Origin: an uncultured Bacteroidales bacterium
GTDB lineage: Bacteria; Bacteroidota; Bacteroidia; Bacteroidales; Paludibacteraceae
Reading direction: 5' to 3'
DNA: 64,000 bases
Assembly: GCA_947164985.1 (NCBI GenBank)
Contig: CAMUYI010000004.1
Location: forward strand, 1 to 64,000
Shown here: piece after piece, positions 8,048 through 15,099 of the stretch
How positions within the stretch are numbered: position 1 is the first letter of the stretch
How the letters are laid out: every line of letters begins with the position of its first letter
Made by a program: the position numbers and the translations under genes
Notes under the pieces: model-generated
Databases searched by the model: none
Told to the model about the DNA's origin: nothing
Seen by the model: only the letters and a program-made list of their open reading frames with translations

Positions 8048-8079
8048 CAAAATTACAGAAAAAATCCCATATATGCAAG
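8048..8079 (-). promoter_or_regulatory. Promoter of the DUF1295 operon
   Basis: A TAATTTTG -7 box (8048-8055) and a CTTG -33 box (8076-8079, continuing CTTGCATATAT) are separated by 20 bases. The promoter lies inside the hairpin at 8059-8096. Confidence 0.8.
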
Positions 8080-8096
8080 AATATACGGGATTTTTT
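8059..8096 (-). terminator. Hairpin with A/T tails, likely terminator of DUF4491 gene
   Basis: Perfect 10-bp arms AAAAAATCCC / GGGATTTTTT flank an 18-base loop. Read on the minus strand it follows the DUF4491 stop at 8115. The loop holds the -33 box of the next operon. Confidence 0.6.
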
Positions 8097-8114
8097 TGCT
8101 TTTTGCAGTTATTT

Positions 8115-8408
8115 TTAATATTCGTTTTTGCGTTTAGGATTCATCGGAAACCAACCTTTGCGGACACGCTCATGCTGTTTGAACACTTCGCCGATACCCC
8201 ATAAGGACGAGAAAGCAAAAATGCCCAGGAAGATGGAGATATACGTGTTTTCTACGAATAATGAACCGCCTACCGCCAATAGGCCGACGATGAGAAACGC
8301 CCACCAAGACTTGACTCCGAAATAGTATTCCGCTTTGATAACCAGCGGGTGAAAAAGTCCGATACACAGGAATGCTGCAGCACCTAATAAAATTCCTTCG
8401 TAATTCAT
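8115..8408 (-). CDS. DUF4491 membrane protein
   Basis: The 97-residue protein with three hydrophobic segments belongs to DUF4491, a Bacteroidota family of unknown role. Key features are the opening MNYEGILLGAAAFLCIG, the FHPLVIKAEYYFG signature and the C-terminal GWFPMNPKRK. The ATG at 8408 is chosen because it gives the family's usual N-terminus. An upstream in-frame ATG at 8438 would add ten residues written by a heptamer repeat. It follows the beta-barrel gene. Confidence 0.85.
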   Translation of the reverse strand: MNYEGILLGAAAFLCIGLFHPLVIKAEYYFGVKSWWAFLIVGLLAVGGSLFVENTYISIFLGIFAFSSLWGIGEVFKQHERVRKGWFPMNPKRKNEY

Positions 8409-8412
8409 AAAA

Positions 8413-8449
8413 ACATTTACCATTTGTTCATTTACCATTTACCATTTAT
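8413..8449. repeat. Heptamer element before DUF4491 start
   Basis: About five units of CATTTAC with variants CATTTGT and CATTTAT lie immediately upstream of the start codon. Confidence 0.8.
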
Positions 8450-8453
8450 TGGG

Positions 8454-8479
8454 TCATTGAATCATTTAGACATTTAGTG
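8454..8479. repeat. 8-mer element over the beta-barrel gene stop
   Basis: Three units (TCATTGAA, TCATTTAG, ACATTTAG) overlap the stop codon at 8474-8476. Confidence 0.6.
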
Positions 8480-9124
8480 ACACATCATAAAACCAAAATA
8501 GAGGCGAGGGCCGGTAGGCATACACAGTTCGCTTTTATGGAAAGCCAACATCCAATCAAGCCGAATGGTGATATGTACTTTGCGCGTGAGGCAATAATCG
8601 CAGCCTACATAGGGCGTGACATAGAAAAACGACTGCTTGTGGAAGGTGCTGTTAGCGTCCTGCGTCCAGCTGTTCTGATCACCGTCTAAAATATACAAGC
8701 CTTTCATCGAACCGCCGCCGATGACACCTCCGATATAGGGCCATGCCTTGTCCAACCGCCAACAACAATCCGCCAGCACACCGCCACAACCGACTCGCAC
8801 ATAGCTGCCGTTTTGGAGCACATCCCTACAATCGGTCATGGTACTCGGCATCGTGCTCACAAAACCTTCAAAACCTGTGCGCAAGTGTTTCCATAGATGC
8901 ACACGCAAGGCACCTCCGATACCGAACAATGCCCCTTGCTGACTACATAGTCGACCGTCTGCGGTCTTGGGTGCGTTACTATCCTGACCAAACAAATAGC
9001 CGGTATGCAGCATCATGCCTCCCGAGAAGCCTTTATAGACCTTATTCTTTTCGATGCCCTCGCTCACCTGCGCACACATCCCGCACGCAAACAATAAATA
9101 GATAAAAAGTACCTTTGCTCGCAT
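8474..9124 (-). CDS. Outer-membrane beta-barrel-like secreted protein
   Basis: The 216-residue protein has a signal peptide (LLFACGMCAQ) and alternating hydrophobic/polar strands rich in Gly and aromatic residues. These include GGMMLHTGYLFG, FGIGGALRVHLWKHLRTGFEGF and YFGFMM at the C-terminus, which is typical of small outer-membrane beta-barrels. The first Met of a longer frame (9133) is less likely than MRAKVLF at 9124. No specific family is recognised. Its promoter has a good -7 box but no -33 box, and in its place are three 11-bp-spaced CTTAA(A/G) boxes next to the gene for an OmpR-type DNA-binding protein. This suggests activator-dependent expression. Confidence 0.65.
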   Translation of the reverse strand: MRAKVLFIYLLFACGMCAQVSEGIEKNKVYKGFSGGMMLHTGYLFGQDSNAPKTADGRLCSQQGALFGIGGALRVHLWKHLRTGFEGFVSTMPSTMTDCRDVLQNGSYVRVGCGGVLADCCWRLDKAWPYIGGVIGGGSMKGLYILDGDQNSWTQDANSTFHKQSFFYVTPYVGCDYCLTRKVHITIRLDWMLAFHKSELCMPTGPRLYFGFMMCH

Positions 9125-9143
9125 AAAAATCAAAATTCGGCGA

Positions 9144-9151
9144 CAAAGGTA
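9144..9151 (-). promoter_or_regulatory. -7 box of the beta-barrel gene
   Basis: TACCTTTG lies 20 bases before the ATG. No YTTG occurs at the expected -33 position (9172-9175). Confidence 0.65.
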
Positions 9152-9161
9152 CTGCTATTTT

Positions 9162-9189
9162 CTTAAATTTTACTTAAGATTTTCTTAAG
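9162..9189 (-). promoter_or_regulatory. Likely OmpR/PhoB-type operator, three hexamers at 11-bp spacing
   Basis: CTTAAA (9162-9167), CTTAAG (9173-9178) and CTTAAG (9184-9189) are separated by 5-base A/T spacers. Direct hexamer repeats on an 11-bp period are the classic target of winged-helix response regulators. The site lies between the regulator's stop and the beta-barrel promoter. Confidence 0.6.
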
Positions 9190-9192
9190 AAA

Positions 9193-9798
9193 TTAAAAAT
9201 CACCATAAATAGGGATGCGCAACTCGTTGATAGTGCCGTTAAGGTCCAGCGAGAGAATAAAATGCTGCATGGTTAGTTGGGAACTCAGACGTAACACGCC
9301 CGGTTGAGCGGATGGCAGTAAGGCCGCCAGGATACTGTCTAACATCTGCTGCAGGGCTTTCGGTTCGATCGTGATCTCGTTCACAAAGGGTGTCAAATGT
9401 ATCTGTGCCACAAGTCCTTTAGCACTAATCTCCGTCTCACGACTACGTAACCATTCCGTTAGAAACGCCTGTAGATCAATGGTATAGTGCGTCACCTTCT
9501 GGTCAATATGGAAGATAAAACCTATTCCACGAATGGTCTCTATCGGTTCTTTGTTTGTCCAGCCTAATTTGCGCCGCAAGGCATTGAGGTGCACATCAAT
9601 CGTACCGGTATCGTACTGGAAGCGGTCACCCCACACATGGTCGAGCAACATCTGCCGTGTGCAGATCCGATTCGGATGCGCAGAAAGAAATTCCAATAGG
9701 CCATATTCCAAACCTGTTAGATGAATCTCCTGTCCGTCCTTGCGCACACTTCGCTGCTCGCGGTCCAGTTCAATATGATTAGCAATGTTGATGTACAT
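9193..9798 (-). CDS. OmpR-type winged-helix protein with HATPase-like tail, no receiver
   Basis: This 201-residue protein begins directly with an OmpR/PhoB winged-helix domain (about 1-97): LTGLEYGLLEFLSAHPNR, then WGDRFQYDTGTIDVHLNALR and the wing RGIGFIF. There is no phosphoacceptor receiver domain. The second half (about 100-200), with QAFLTEWLRSRE, an IEPKALQQMLDSILAALLP segment and alternating strands, has the layout of the start of a histidine-kinase ATPase domain, but no G-boxes are visible. It probably acts as an orphan DNA-binding regulator whose tail senses or dimerises. It overlaps the upstream hydrolase gene by 20 bp. Confidence 0.7.
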   Translation of the reverse strand: MYINIANHIELDREQRSVRKDGQEIHLTGLEYGLLEFLSAHPNRICTRQMLLDHVWGDRFQYDTGTIDVHLNALRRKLGWTNKEPIETIRGIGFIFHIDQKVTHYTIDLQAFLTEWLRSRETEISAKGLVAQIHLTPFVNEITIEPKALQQMLDSILAALLPSAQPGVLRLSSQLTMQHFILSLDLNGTINELRIPIYGDF

Positions 9799-10522
9799 AG
9801 ATTATTCGTTTTGCTACCTCATCCGGATGGTCGATGAGCAGTTGCCCATGGTTCATGCCATCGAAGACTTGTACATGCACATCCGGATAAATCGTCAGCA
9901 GATGTTTCACTTGCGGTTTGGCGACAAAGGCTTCTTTGGTGCCATACCAAAAATGGATGTCTGCGCCGGTGATGCTCTCCAACTTGCTGGTATAGACCGA
10001 TTTGTAACCATCCAATACCGCTTGTTTGCCGCCCCACGGCCAGGTCTTACGGCACTCGTCCAACAGCACGTCAAAATAATGCGAATGGAAGACAAGCTTC
10101 CAGAATCCTGTCCAATGATAGCAAGTCCACACATTGGCTGCTTGGTAATACCGCAGCGGATTGATGAGCCAATTAGGTAACGGTAACAGAGGCGCAGCAT
10201 CCAAGATGGCATGGTCTATCGTTATCTCATTGCGCTCTATGATACGCGAGAGGATCTTGCCTCCTAACGACAAGCCGTACGCACAATCCAGATGACCGTT
10301 ATGGTTGGCTTTGATATAGGCTATCACCTGCTCGGCTTGGTCGTCCACAGAGGTAAAGCGAGTATGCTTGCCCAGAGTAAAACCGTCCACTTCGGCGGCG
10401 ATGATACGGAATATGTCTTCCGTCCGATTAATGAGCGGAAGGAAAATCTCGTACGACACTCCCAAACCGGGAATGAGCAGTAACGTCGGGGCTTTTTCGT
10501 TGCCAAAAGTTCGAAAGTTCAT
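9779..10522 (-). CDS. Alpha/beta hydrolase
   Basis: The 247-residue cytoplasmic alpha/beta-hydrolase-fold protein shows the oxyanion-hole region LLLIPGLGVSYEIF, the nucleophile elbow GLSLGG (about 84-89) and the C-terminal catalytic His in GMNHGQLLID. The substrate is unknown; esterase or lipase-like activity is likely. It overlaps the upstream methyltransferase-like gene by 4 bp (ATGA) and the downstream regulator by 20 bp, so the three genes are probably translated as one unit. Confidence 0.82.
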   Translation of the reverse strand: MNFRTFGNEKAPTLLLIPGLGVSYEIFLPLINRTEDIFRIIAAEVDGFTLGKHTRFTSVDDQAEQVIAYIKANHNGHLDCAYGLSLGGKILSRIIERNEITIDHAILDAAPLLPLPNWLINPLRYYQAANVWTCYHWTGFWKLVFHSHYFDVLLDECRKTWPWGGKQAVLDGYKSVYTSKLESITGADIHFWYGTKEAFVAKPQVKHLLTIYPDVHVQVFDGMNHGQLLIDHPDEVAKRIIYVHQHC

Positions 10523-11046
10523 CGCTTACATGTAAATGGTAAGAACCGGCCGGTACGGCGACAATAGGATTCGTATTCTTCGCCGAAGTCACGGCGCAGA
10601 CGTTTCTCTTCGGTCAACACTTGCACGAACATAATAACCACAAAGATGACCCATACCAACAGCGCTTGCCATGTCCAGAGCCATACGATGTATCCGGCTA
10701 GATAGATGAAGGTGCCGGTGAGCATCGGATTGCGATTGATTCGGTACGGTCCATCGACCATTAAATGTTGCGTACGGGGACCGATCTCGTGGTCGAACGC
10801 GTCCATCGGATTTCCTTTGCCGCGCCGTTTCATATAGACGATCGTCCACACGCTGAGCGTCAAACCGCCCAATATCAGAACTCCCGTTATAGAAGCGCGC
10901 AGGGCACCTATATGCTCCAATGCCGGCATACCGGATGCCAGCCACATAATCGTCGGCAGCAGCACGACGAATAGCACTCCGCCGAGCACATAGCCGGCTA
11001 TTTCTTTACCCTTACCGGGTACGATTGTTTCACGAAACTTTTTCAT
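10519..11046 (-). CDS. Isoprenylcysteine methyltransferase-like membrane protein
   Basis: The 175-residue protein with four to five membrane segments belongs to the ICMT/phospholipid-methyltransferase-like group. The SAM-binding signature is visible as GPYRINRNPMLTGTFIYLAGY and the C-terminal EEKRLRRDFGEEYESYCRRTGRFLP. The start MKKFRETIVPGKG at 11046 is preferred to a longer frame to 11166, because the longer version would overlap the whole DUF4250 gene and its extra N-terminus looks non-coding. The start overlaps the DUF4250 end by 17 bp. The substrate is unknown. Confidence 0.82.
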   Translation of the reverse strand: MKKFRETIVPGKGKEIAGYVLGGVLFVVLLPTIMWLASGMPALEHIGALRASITGVLILGGLTLSVWTIVYMKRRGKGNPMDAFDHEIGPRTQHLMVDGPYRINRNPMLTGTFIYLAGYIVWLWTWQALLVWVIFVVIMFVQVLTEEKRLRRDFGEEYESYCRRTGRFLPFTCKR

Positions 11047-11236
11047 ATCCAATCGGTCGAAATTGTTCTTGTTCCTCACTATATACATAGCCTGCTTCGA
11101 GAAGAATGGCTTTGATCTTCTCAGGCTCGGTATTGAAATTATAGCACAATGATTCGAGCGAGTCAAATTCCTCGTCCCTAAGCATCATATTGATGCTTGA
11201 GACCAAGATGGCGGGATTTTGCGGTAGGTAATCCAT
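11030..11236 (-). CDS. DUF4250 small protein
   Basis: The 68-residue protein matches DUF4250: MDYLPQNPAILVSSINMMLRD, then a helix-rich domain with CYNFNTEPEKIKAILLEAGY. It is small, soluble and of unknown function. It lies 2 bases after the MsrA-cupin gene and overlaps the methyltransferase-like gene, so it is part of the long minus-strand operon. Confidence 0.88.
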   Translation of the reverse strand: MDYLPQNPAILVSSINMMLRDEEFDSLESLCYNFNTEPEKIKAILLEAGYVYSEEQEQFRPIGYEKVS

Positions 11237-11238
11237 TA

Positions 11239-12108
11239 TTATATCTCGGGGTGTTGGATCGTTAATACTTGTCCGGGTTCGGCGAAGTAGAACATATTGA
11301 GGATGACGGGCTTCGTACCGCGGTTCTCGCCTCGATGGATTGTACCTACTACCTCTATCAGGGCTTCGCCTTCATGGAACGTGCGTTCGTTTCCGTCTTG
11401 GCATACGATGGTGAGATCTCCTTGCTCCACGATACCGTAGTTAACTGCTGTATGATGATGCCAGCCGGTAACGGCTCCTACGGGGAACGTCATACGCAAT
11501 ACCGTCAACTCCGGCTTGCCTTTCGGAAAGTCCGGCAACTGCTCGCCATCCCAACTCTGCGACGTGCGGATGAGTTCAGTTGTTGTAATTTCTTTTTTCA
11601 TATCTTTTGCTTTTCGTGCGAAGTCAAATAAGGCTTTGGGCAAGTGGCAGTATCCGTCCGGATGTTTGTCCAGATAGTCCTGATGGTACTCATCGGCGGG
11701 ATAGAAATTTTGCAAAGGTAGTTTCTCAACCACCAGAGGCTGCTGATACTTGCTTTGCTCCTCCGCATAGACTTTCTCTATCGTCGGCAGATCCTCCGCG
11801 TCCGTATAATAAATGCCTGTACGATAGCGTGTACCTTCGTCGTGCCCTTGTTTGTTCAGGCTCGTTGGGTCTATCGCCACAAAAAACATACGCAGCAGGA
11901 ATTCGAGACTCACTTTGTCCGGATCATAGACGACATGTACGGTCTCGGTATAGCCGGTGGTGTCGGTATAGACCTGTTCGTAGGTTGGGTTGTCCGTCTG
12001 GCCGTTCGCAAAACCCACTTCGGTCTCGACCACTCCGTCAATCTGTTTGAAGAAATGCTCCGTACCCCAGAAGCATCCTCCTGCTAAATATATATGTTTG
12101 AGATTCAT
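11239..12108 (-). CDS. msrA: MsrA peptide-methionine sulfoxide reductase fused to a cupin
   Basis: The 289-residue fusion has an N-terminal MsrA domain (about 1-165) with the catalytic motif GGCFWGTEHFF, the Glu/Tyr pocket and HQDYLDKHP. MsrA reduces methionine-S-sulfoxide with reductant supplied through thioredoxin. The C-terminal half (about 172-289) is a single cupin with VTGWHHHTAVNYGIVEQGD and GTIHRGENRG metal-site histidines. No stop or frameshift separates the two. An internal Met at the cupin start (MKKEITTTELI) suggests that a cupin gene was fused. The ATG at 12108 is used because it overlaps the upstream stop as ATGA. It fits the oxidative-stress theme of the region. Confidence 0.88.
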   Translation of the reverse strand: MNLKHIYLAGGCFWGTEHFFKQIDGVVETEVGFANGQTDNPTYEQVYTDTTGYTETVHVVYDPDKVSLEFLLRMFFVAIDPTSLNKQGHDEGTRYRTGIYYTDAEDLPTIEKVYAEEQSKYQQPLVVEKLPLQNFYPADEYHQDYLDKHPDGYCHLPKALFDFARKAKDMKKEITTTELIRTSQSWDGEQLPDFPKGKPELTVLRMTFPVGAVTGWHHHTAVNYGIVEQGDLTIVCQDGNERTFHEGEALIEVVGTIHRGENRGTKPVILNMFYFAEPGQVLTIQHPEI

Positions 12109-12452
12109 AATAGTGCTCTTTGTAATGCGGCGCGACCGAGGTTGGTCATCAAACCGCGTGCTTCCAAGTCGGCACAACGCTGTTTATTCAGTTCGGTCCA
12201 ATGACTCCGTTTTTGTCGTGGAGAAAGGCGTTGCGCCAATCGTCCGTCCGGCAGACGTTTGAGCGTCGAGTCGATCCAGCCGAAACAGAGCGCCTCTTCG
12301 ACTACATCGAGATAGGGTAGGCACACGCCTTCGGTTTTTTTCTTGCCGCGGTACATAGCAATCCAGCAGCATTTTGCTGATGCCGCATTAAGTTCGAACC
12401 ACTCCCTGAGTTGTCCACGCTCGCTATATTCCAGCAGATCAACTATTTCCAT
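12105..12452 (-). CDS. YdeI/OmdA-family protein, short form
   Basis: The 115-residue protein resembles the YdeI/OmdA (bacteriocin-protection or OmpD-associated) family: SAKCCWIAMYRGKKK, then VEEALCFGWIDSTLKRLPDGR and FSPRxxxSHWTELNKQR-like SPRQKRSHWTELNKQR. It is shorter than usual family members (about 190 residues) and ends soon after the conserved core. The ATG at 12452 overlaps the GH43 stop by 10 bp. The biochemical role is unknown. Confidence 0.75.
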   Translation of the reverse strand: MEIVDLLEYSERGQLREWFELNAASAKCCWIAMYRGKKKTEGVCLPYLDVVEEALCFGWIDSTLKRLPDGRLAQRLSPRQKRSHWTELNKQRCADLEARGLMTNLGRAALQRALL

Positions 12453-13918
12453 TCTTTTTGAATTTCGAACCAGTCGACATCGAGCCAACCGGCATCGTTA
12501 ATCGTTTTTCTTCGAGTGCAGAAGAGACCTATTTGTGCGCCTGTCCAGAATCCTTTTTCCGCTTGGAAGATGTCACCGGATTTTGTCCAATGTTGACCGT
12601 CCGAAGAGGTGTAGAACTGTCCTTGTTGATGTTCATTCATACTTAGGCGCAAGTACATCCATTCATCAGAGACGGGCGGTTGAAGCGTGAATATCTTGCG
12701 TCCGAAAACAATCATTCCGGCTTGTTCCGCGCCTGCCAGTTTCTTGTCAGGACAAGGTTTGAACCGTACACGCGCTGTAGCCGTAAATGCGACGGAAGGG
12801 ATCTTTTGCAGGATCATGTTCGGCATAAAACCATCTTCTTTCTGCGGAGCGCTATAAAGCCGCAAGAGGCCATTATGGGCATCGCAGTAGTACCATTTTG
12901 GATCGATGTATCCTCCGGCCCATTGCCAGTCTAAGGCTAAAGCCGTGCTATCGAACTCATCCCGACGTGCGAAATTAATCCACGTGTATTCGCTTTTATT
13001 AGGCTTGCCGTACTCAGCTATCGGTTCTCCGTCTTTTCCCATCTCAGGCCAGTCATCGACCCAGCGGACAGGTTGCAAATGGACGATTCGACCGGCTACG
13101 CCTACATCTTGAAAATGAATGAACCAGTTTTCTCCTTCCGGTGTCTCCACCCAGCCTCCTTGATGAGGACCGTTAACGGCAGTATGGCCTTGCGACAAAG
13201 TTATTTTCCATTCATACGGGCCGTATATATTCTTACTTCGTTGCACCACTTGCCAGCCGGTAGAAACGCCTCCGGCCGGGTGCATGATATAATAGTATCC
13301 GTTTCGTTTGTACAGTTTCGGTCCCTCGCAGGTGGGATGTTCTGCATGACCGTCAAAGATGATACGACTTGGCGTTTTGACACTCATCGCGTCTTCGTTC
13401 AGTTCCGCCATCAGCAGCACACTCTTCAGTCCTGCCCGACTACCTGCCAGAGCATGAACAAGCCACACACGACCGTCCTCGTCCCATAGCGGACAAGGGT
13501 CAATCAATCCTTTACCCGCCATCACCAAGACAGGTTCCTCCCAAGCGTGCAGTTGGCCGCGAATACAGAAAATACCGCGGTCAGGATCTCCGTAGAAAAT
13601 ATATAATTGTCCGTTATGCTCGCGGATGGAAGGAGCCCAAACGAAATTACCGAGCACCGGATCTCCTTCTTTATATCCCGGCAAGCGATTAGGAATAGCG
13701 GCATCTTCGATAGACCAGTGAACCAAGTCTTTCGATACTAAGATCTGCAAGCCCGGCACGCTGTTAAACGAAGAAGAAGTCATGAGATAGGTATCGCCTA
13801 CACGGATGATATCCGGGTCGGAATAGTCGTACGGAAGGATCGGATTGACATACCCTGGCACGGCTGCTATCAGCGAATATGCCAATAGTAAAAACAATAT
13901 AGTAGTGGACTTTCTCAT
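12443..13918 (-). CDS. Secreted GH43 glycosidase (beta-xylosidase/arabinofuranosidase-like)
   Basis: The 491-residue exported enzyme has a signal peptide (LLLAYSLIAAVPG) and a GH43 five-bladed propeller (about 20-310). Catalytic-residue candidates are the base Asp in YDYSDPDIIRVGD, the pKa-tuning Asp in LIDPCPLW and the acid Glu in PTCEGPKLYKR. A C-terminal beta-sandwich of about 170 residues follows, typical of GH43 beta-xylosidases. It likely trims xylan or arabinoxylan oligosaccharides in the periplasm or outside the cell. It is coupled to the upstream acetyltransferase by ATGA. There is no adjacent SusCD pair. Confidence 0.88.
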   Translation of the reverse strand: MRKSTTILFLLLAYSLIAAVPGYVNPILPYDYSDPDIIRVGDTYLMTSSSFNSVPGLQILVSKDLVHWSIEDAAIPNRLPGYKEGDPVLGNFVWAPSIREHNGQLYIFYGDPDRGIFCIRGQLHAWEEPVLVMAGKGLIDPCPLWDEDGRVWLVHALAGSRAGLKSVLLMAELNEDAMSVKTPSRIIFDGHAEHPTCEGPKLYKRNGYYYIMHPAGGVSTGWQVVQRSKNIYGPYEWKITLSQGHTAVNGPHQGGWVETPEGENWFIHFQDVGVAGRIVHLQPVRWVDDWPEMGKDGEPIAEYGKPNKSEYTWINFARRDEFDSTALALDWQWAGGYIDPKWYYCDAHNGLLRLYSAPQKEDGFMPNMILQKIPSVAFTATARVRFKPCPDKKLAGAEQAGMIVFGRKIFTLQPPVSDEWMYLRLSMNEHQQGQFYTSSDGQHWTKSGDIFQAEKGFWTGAQIGLFCTRRKTINDAGWLDVDWFEIQKEWK

Positions 13919-14490
13919 ATCGTTATCGTCATGGTAGATTCTATCGTTTTTATCACTTTACACGGATTACCGGCGGCGATGGAGTTAGCAGGGATGTCAT
14001 GCGTCACAACCGAACCGGCTCCAATGGTGCAGTTATCGCCAATCGTCACGCCGGGCAGGATGGTCACGTTGCCGCCGATCCACACGCTGTTACCTATTGT
14101 CACAGGTTTGGCCCATTCTTGGCGCGTGTTGCGCTCCGTCGGGTTCGTGCTGTGACAGGCACAATAGATCTGCACGTGCGGTCCCATGAAACAGTCATCA
14201 CCGATAGTCACATACGCCTCGTCCAGGATGGTCAGACCGAAGTTGGCAAAGAACCGCTTACCGACACGGATATGCTTGCCATAGTCGCAGTAGAAAGGCT
14301 GGTTGATGAAGGTATCTCCGTCGGCCTGTCCGAGCATATCTCGCAACATCTTGTTCCGCGCTGCAAAATCCGTCGGCAGCAGGTTGTTGTACTGCTGGCA
14401 CAACACCTTAACTGCATTCAGATCCTTCAGCAGTTCCGCATCGCAGGCATCATACAATTCGCCTGCTAACATTTTTTCCCGTTCGGTCAT
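13915..14490 (-). CDS. Maltose/galactoside O-acetyltransferase-type enzyme
   Basis: The 191-residue protein has the N-terminal helical Mac domain (MTEREKMLAGELYDACDAEL) and a left-handed beta-helix of hexapeptide repeats (about 75-180), with the His of HVQIYCACHSTNPTERN and the GNSVWIGGNVTILPGVTIGD coils. It is an acetyl-CoA-dependent sugar O-acetyltransferase of the LacA/Maa type. The acceptor sugar is not evident. It lies 2 bases after the nitroreductase gene and overlaps the GH43 start. Confidence 0.9.
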   Translation of the reverse strand: MTEREKMLAGELYDACDAELLKDLNAVKVLCQQYNNLLPTDFAARNKMLRDMLGQADGDTFINQPFYCDYGKHIRVGKRFFANFGLTILDEAYVTIGDDCFMGPHVQIYCACHSTNPTERNTRQEWAKPVTIGNSVWIGGNVTILPGVTIGDNCTIGAGSVVTHDIPANSIAAGNPCKVIKTIESTMTITI

Positions 14491-14492
14491 TG

Positions 14493-15077
14493 TTATTTAT
14501 ACGTTACGGTTTCGCTGAGGGGTTTGCGGGAGAAGTGATGGTCACTCGGTTTGGCGTTCTCAGACGCATAGCCGCAAGGCATCAGGAAAGACGGCTTGTG
14601 GTTAGCCGGTAACTCGAAAGCTGCTGCCACTTGAGCCGGATCGAACCATTTGACCCAGCAAGTGCCGAGACCAAGTTCGGTGGCCTCCATCATCATGTGT
14701 GTACCGATGATGGAACAATCCATGTCACCGGAGTTAGTACCATCTTCTTTTGTCCACACAAGGTCGGTGTCGTAGCACACGAGGAACACCACCGGAGCAC
14801 CATATGCACAACGGGTCAGTTCGTTGATCTTGGCAATCGCCTCAGGACTTTGCAGCACGTATATATGCTGCGGTTGCACGTTCTTGGCTGTCGGAGCAAG
14901 ACGTCCGGCTTCAAGAATCGAATCCAGTTTAGCCTGCTCTACCGGCGTTTGAGCATACTCACGCACAGCGAAACGCTGACGCGCTAAATCCATGAATGAT
15001 TTGTTCTGTTGAACGGGTTGATTACTGCATGCAGCAAAACTTATTGCCGCCAATGCAAGGATGATTAGTTTTTTCAT
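14493..15077 (-). CDS. Nitroreductase-family lipoprotein
   Basis: The 194-residue protein starts with a lipoprotein signal (LALAAISFAACSN), followed by a nitroreductase domain: FMDLARQRFAVREYAQTPV, LEAGRLAPTAKNVQP, and ELGLGTCWVKWFDP. It would bind FMN and reduce a quinone, nitro or related substrate with NAD(P)H. A lipid-anchored nitroreductase is unusual, since most are cytosolic. The start MKKLIIL at 15077 is chosen; a longer frame to 15452 is antisense-like sequence over the SDR gene. It is co-directional with the SDR gene. Confidence 0.87.
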   Translation of the reverse strand: MKKLIILALAAISFAACSNQPVQQNKSFMDLARQRFAVREYAQTPVEQAKLDSILEAGRLAPTAKNVQPQHIYVLQSPEAIAKINELTRCAYGAPVVFLVCYDTDLVWTKEDGTNSGDMDCSIIGTHMMMEATELGLGTCWVKWFDPAQVAAAFELPANHKPSFLMPCGYASENAKPSDHHFSRKPLSETVTYK

Positions 15078-15099
15078 TTTTCTCTTCTGTTTGGTTTTT

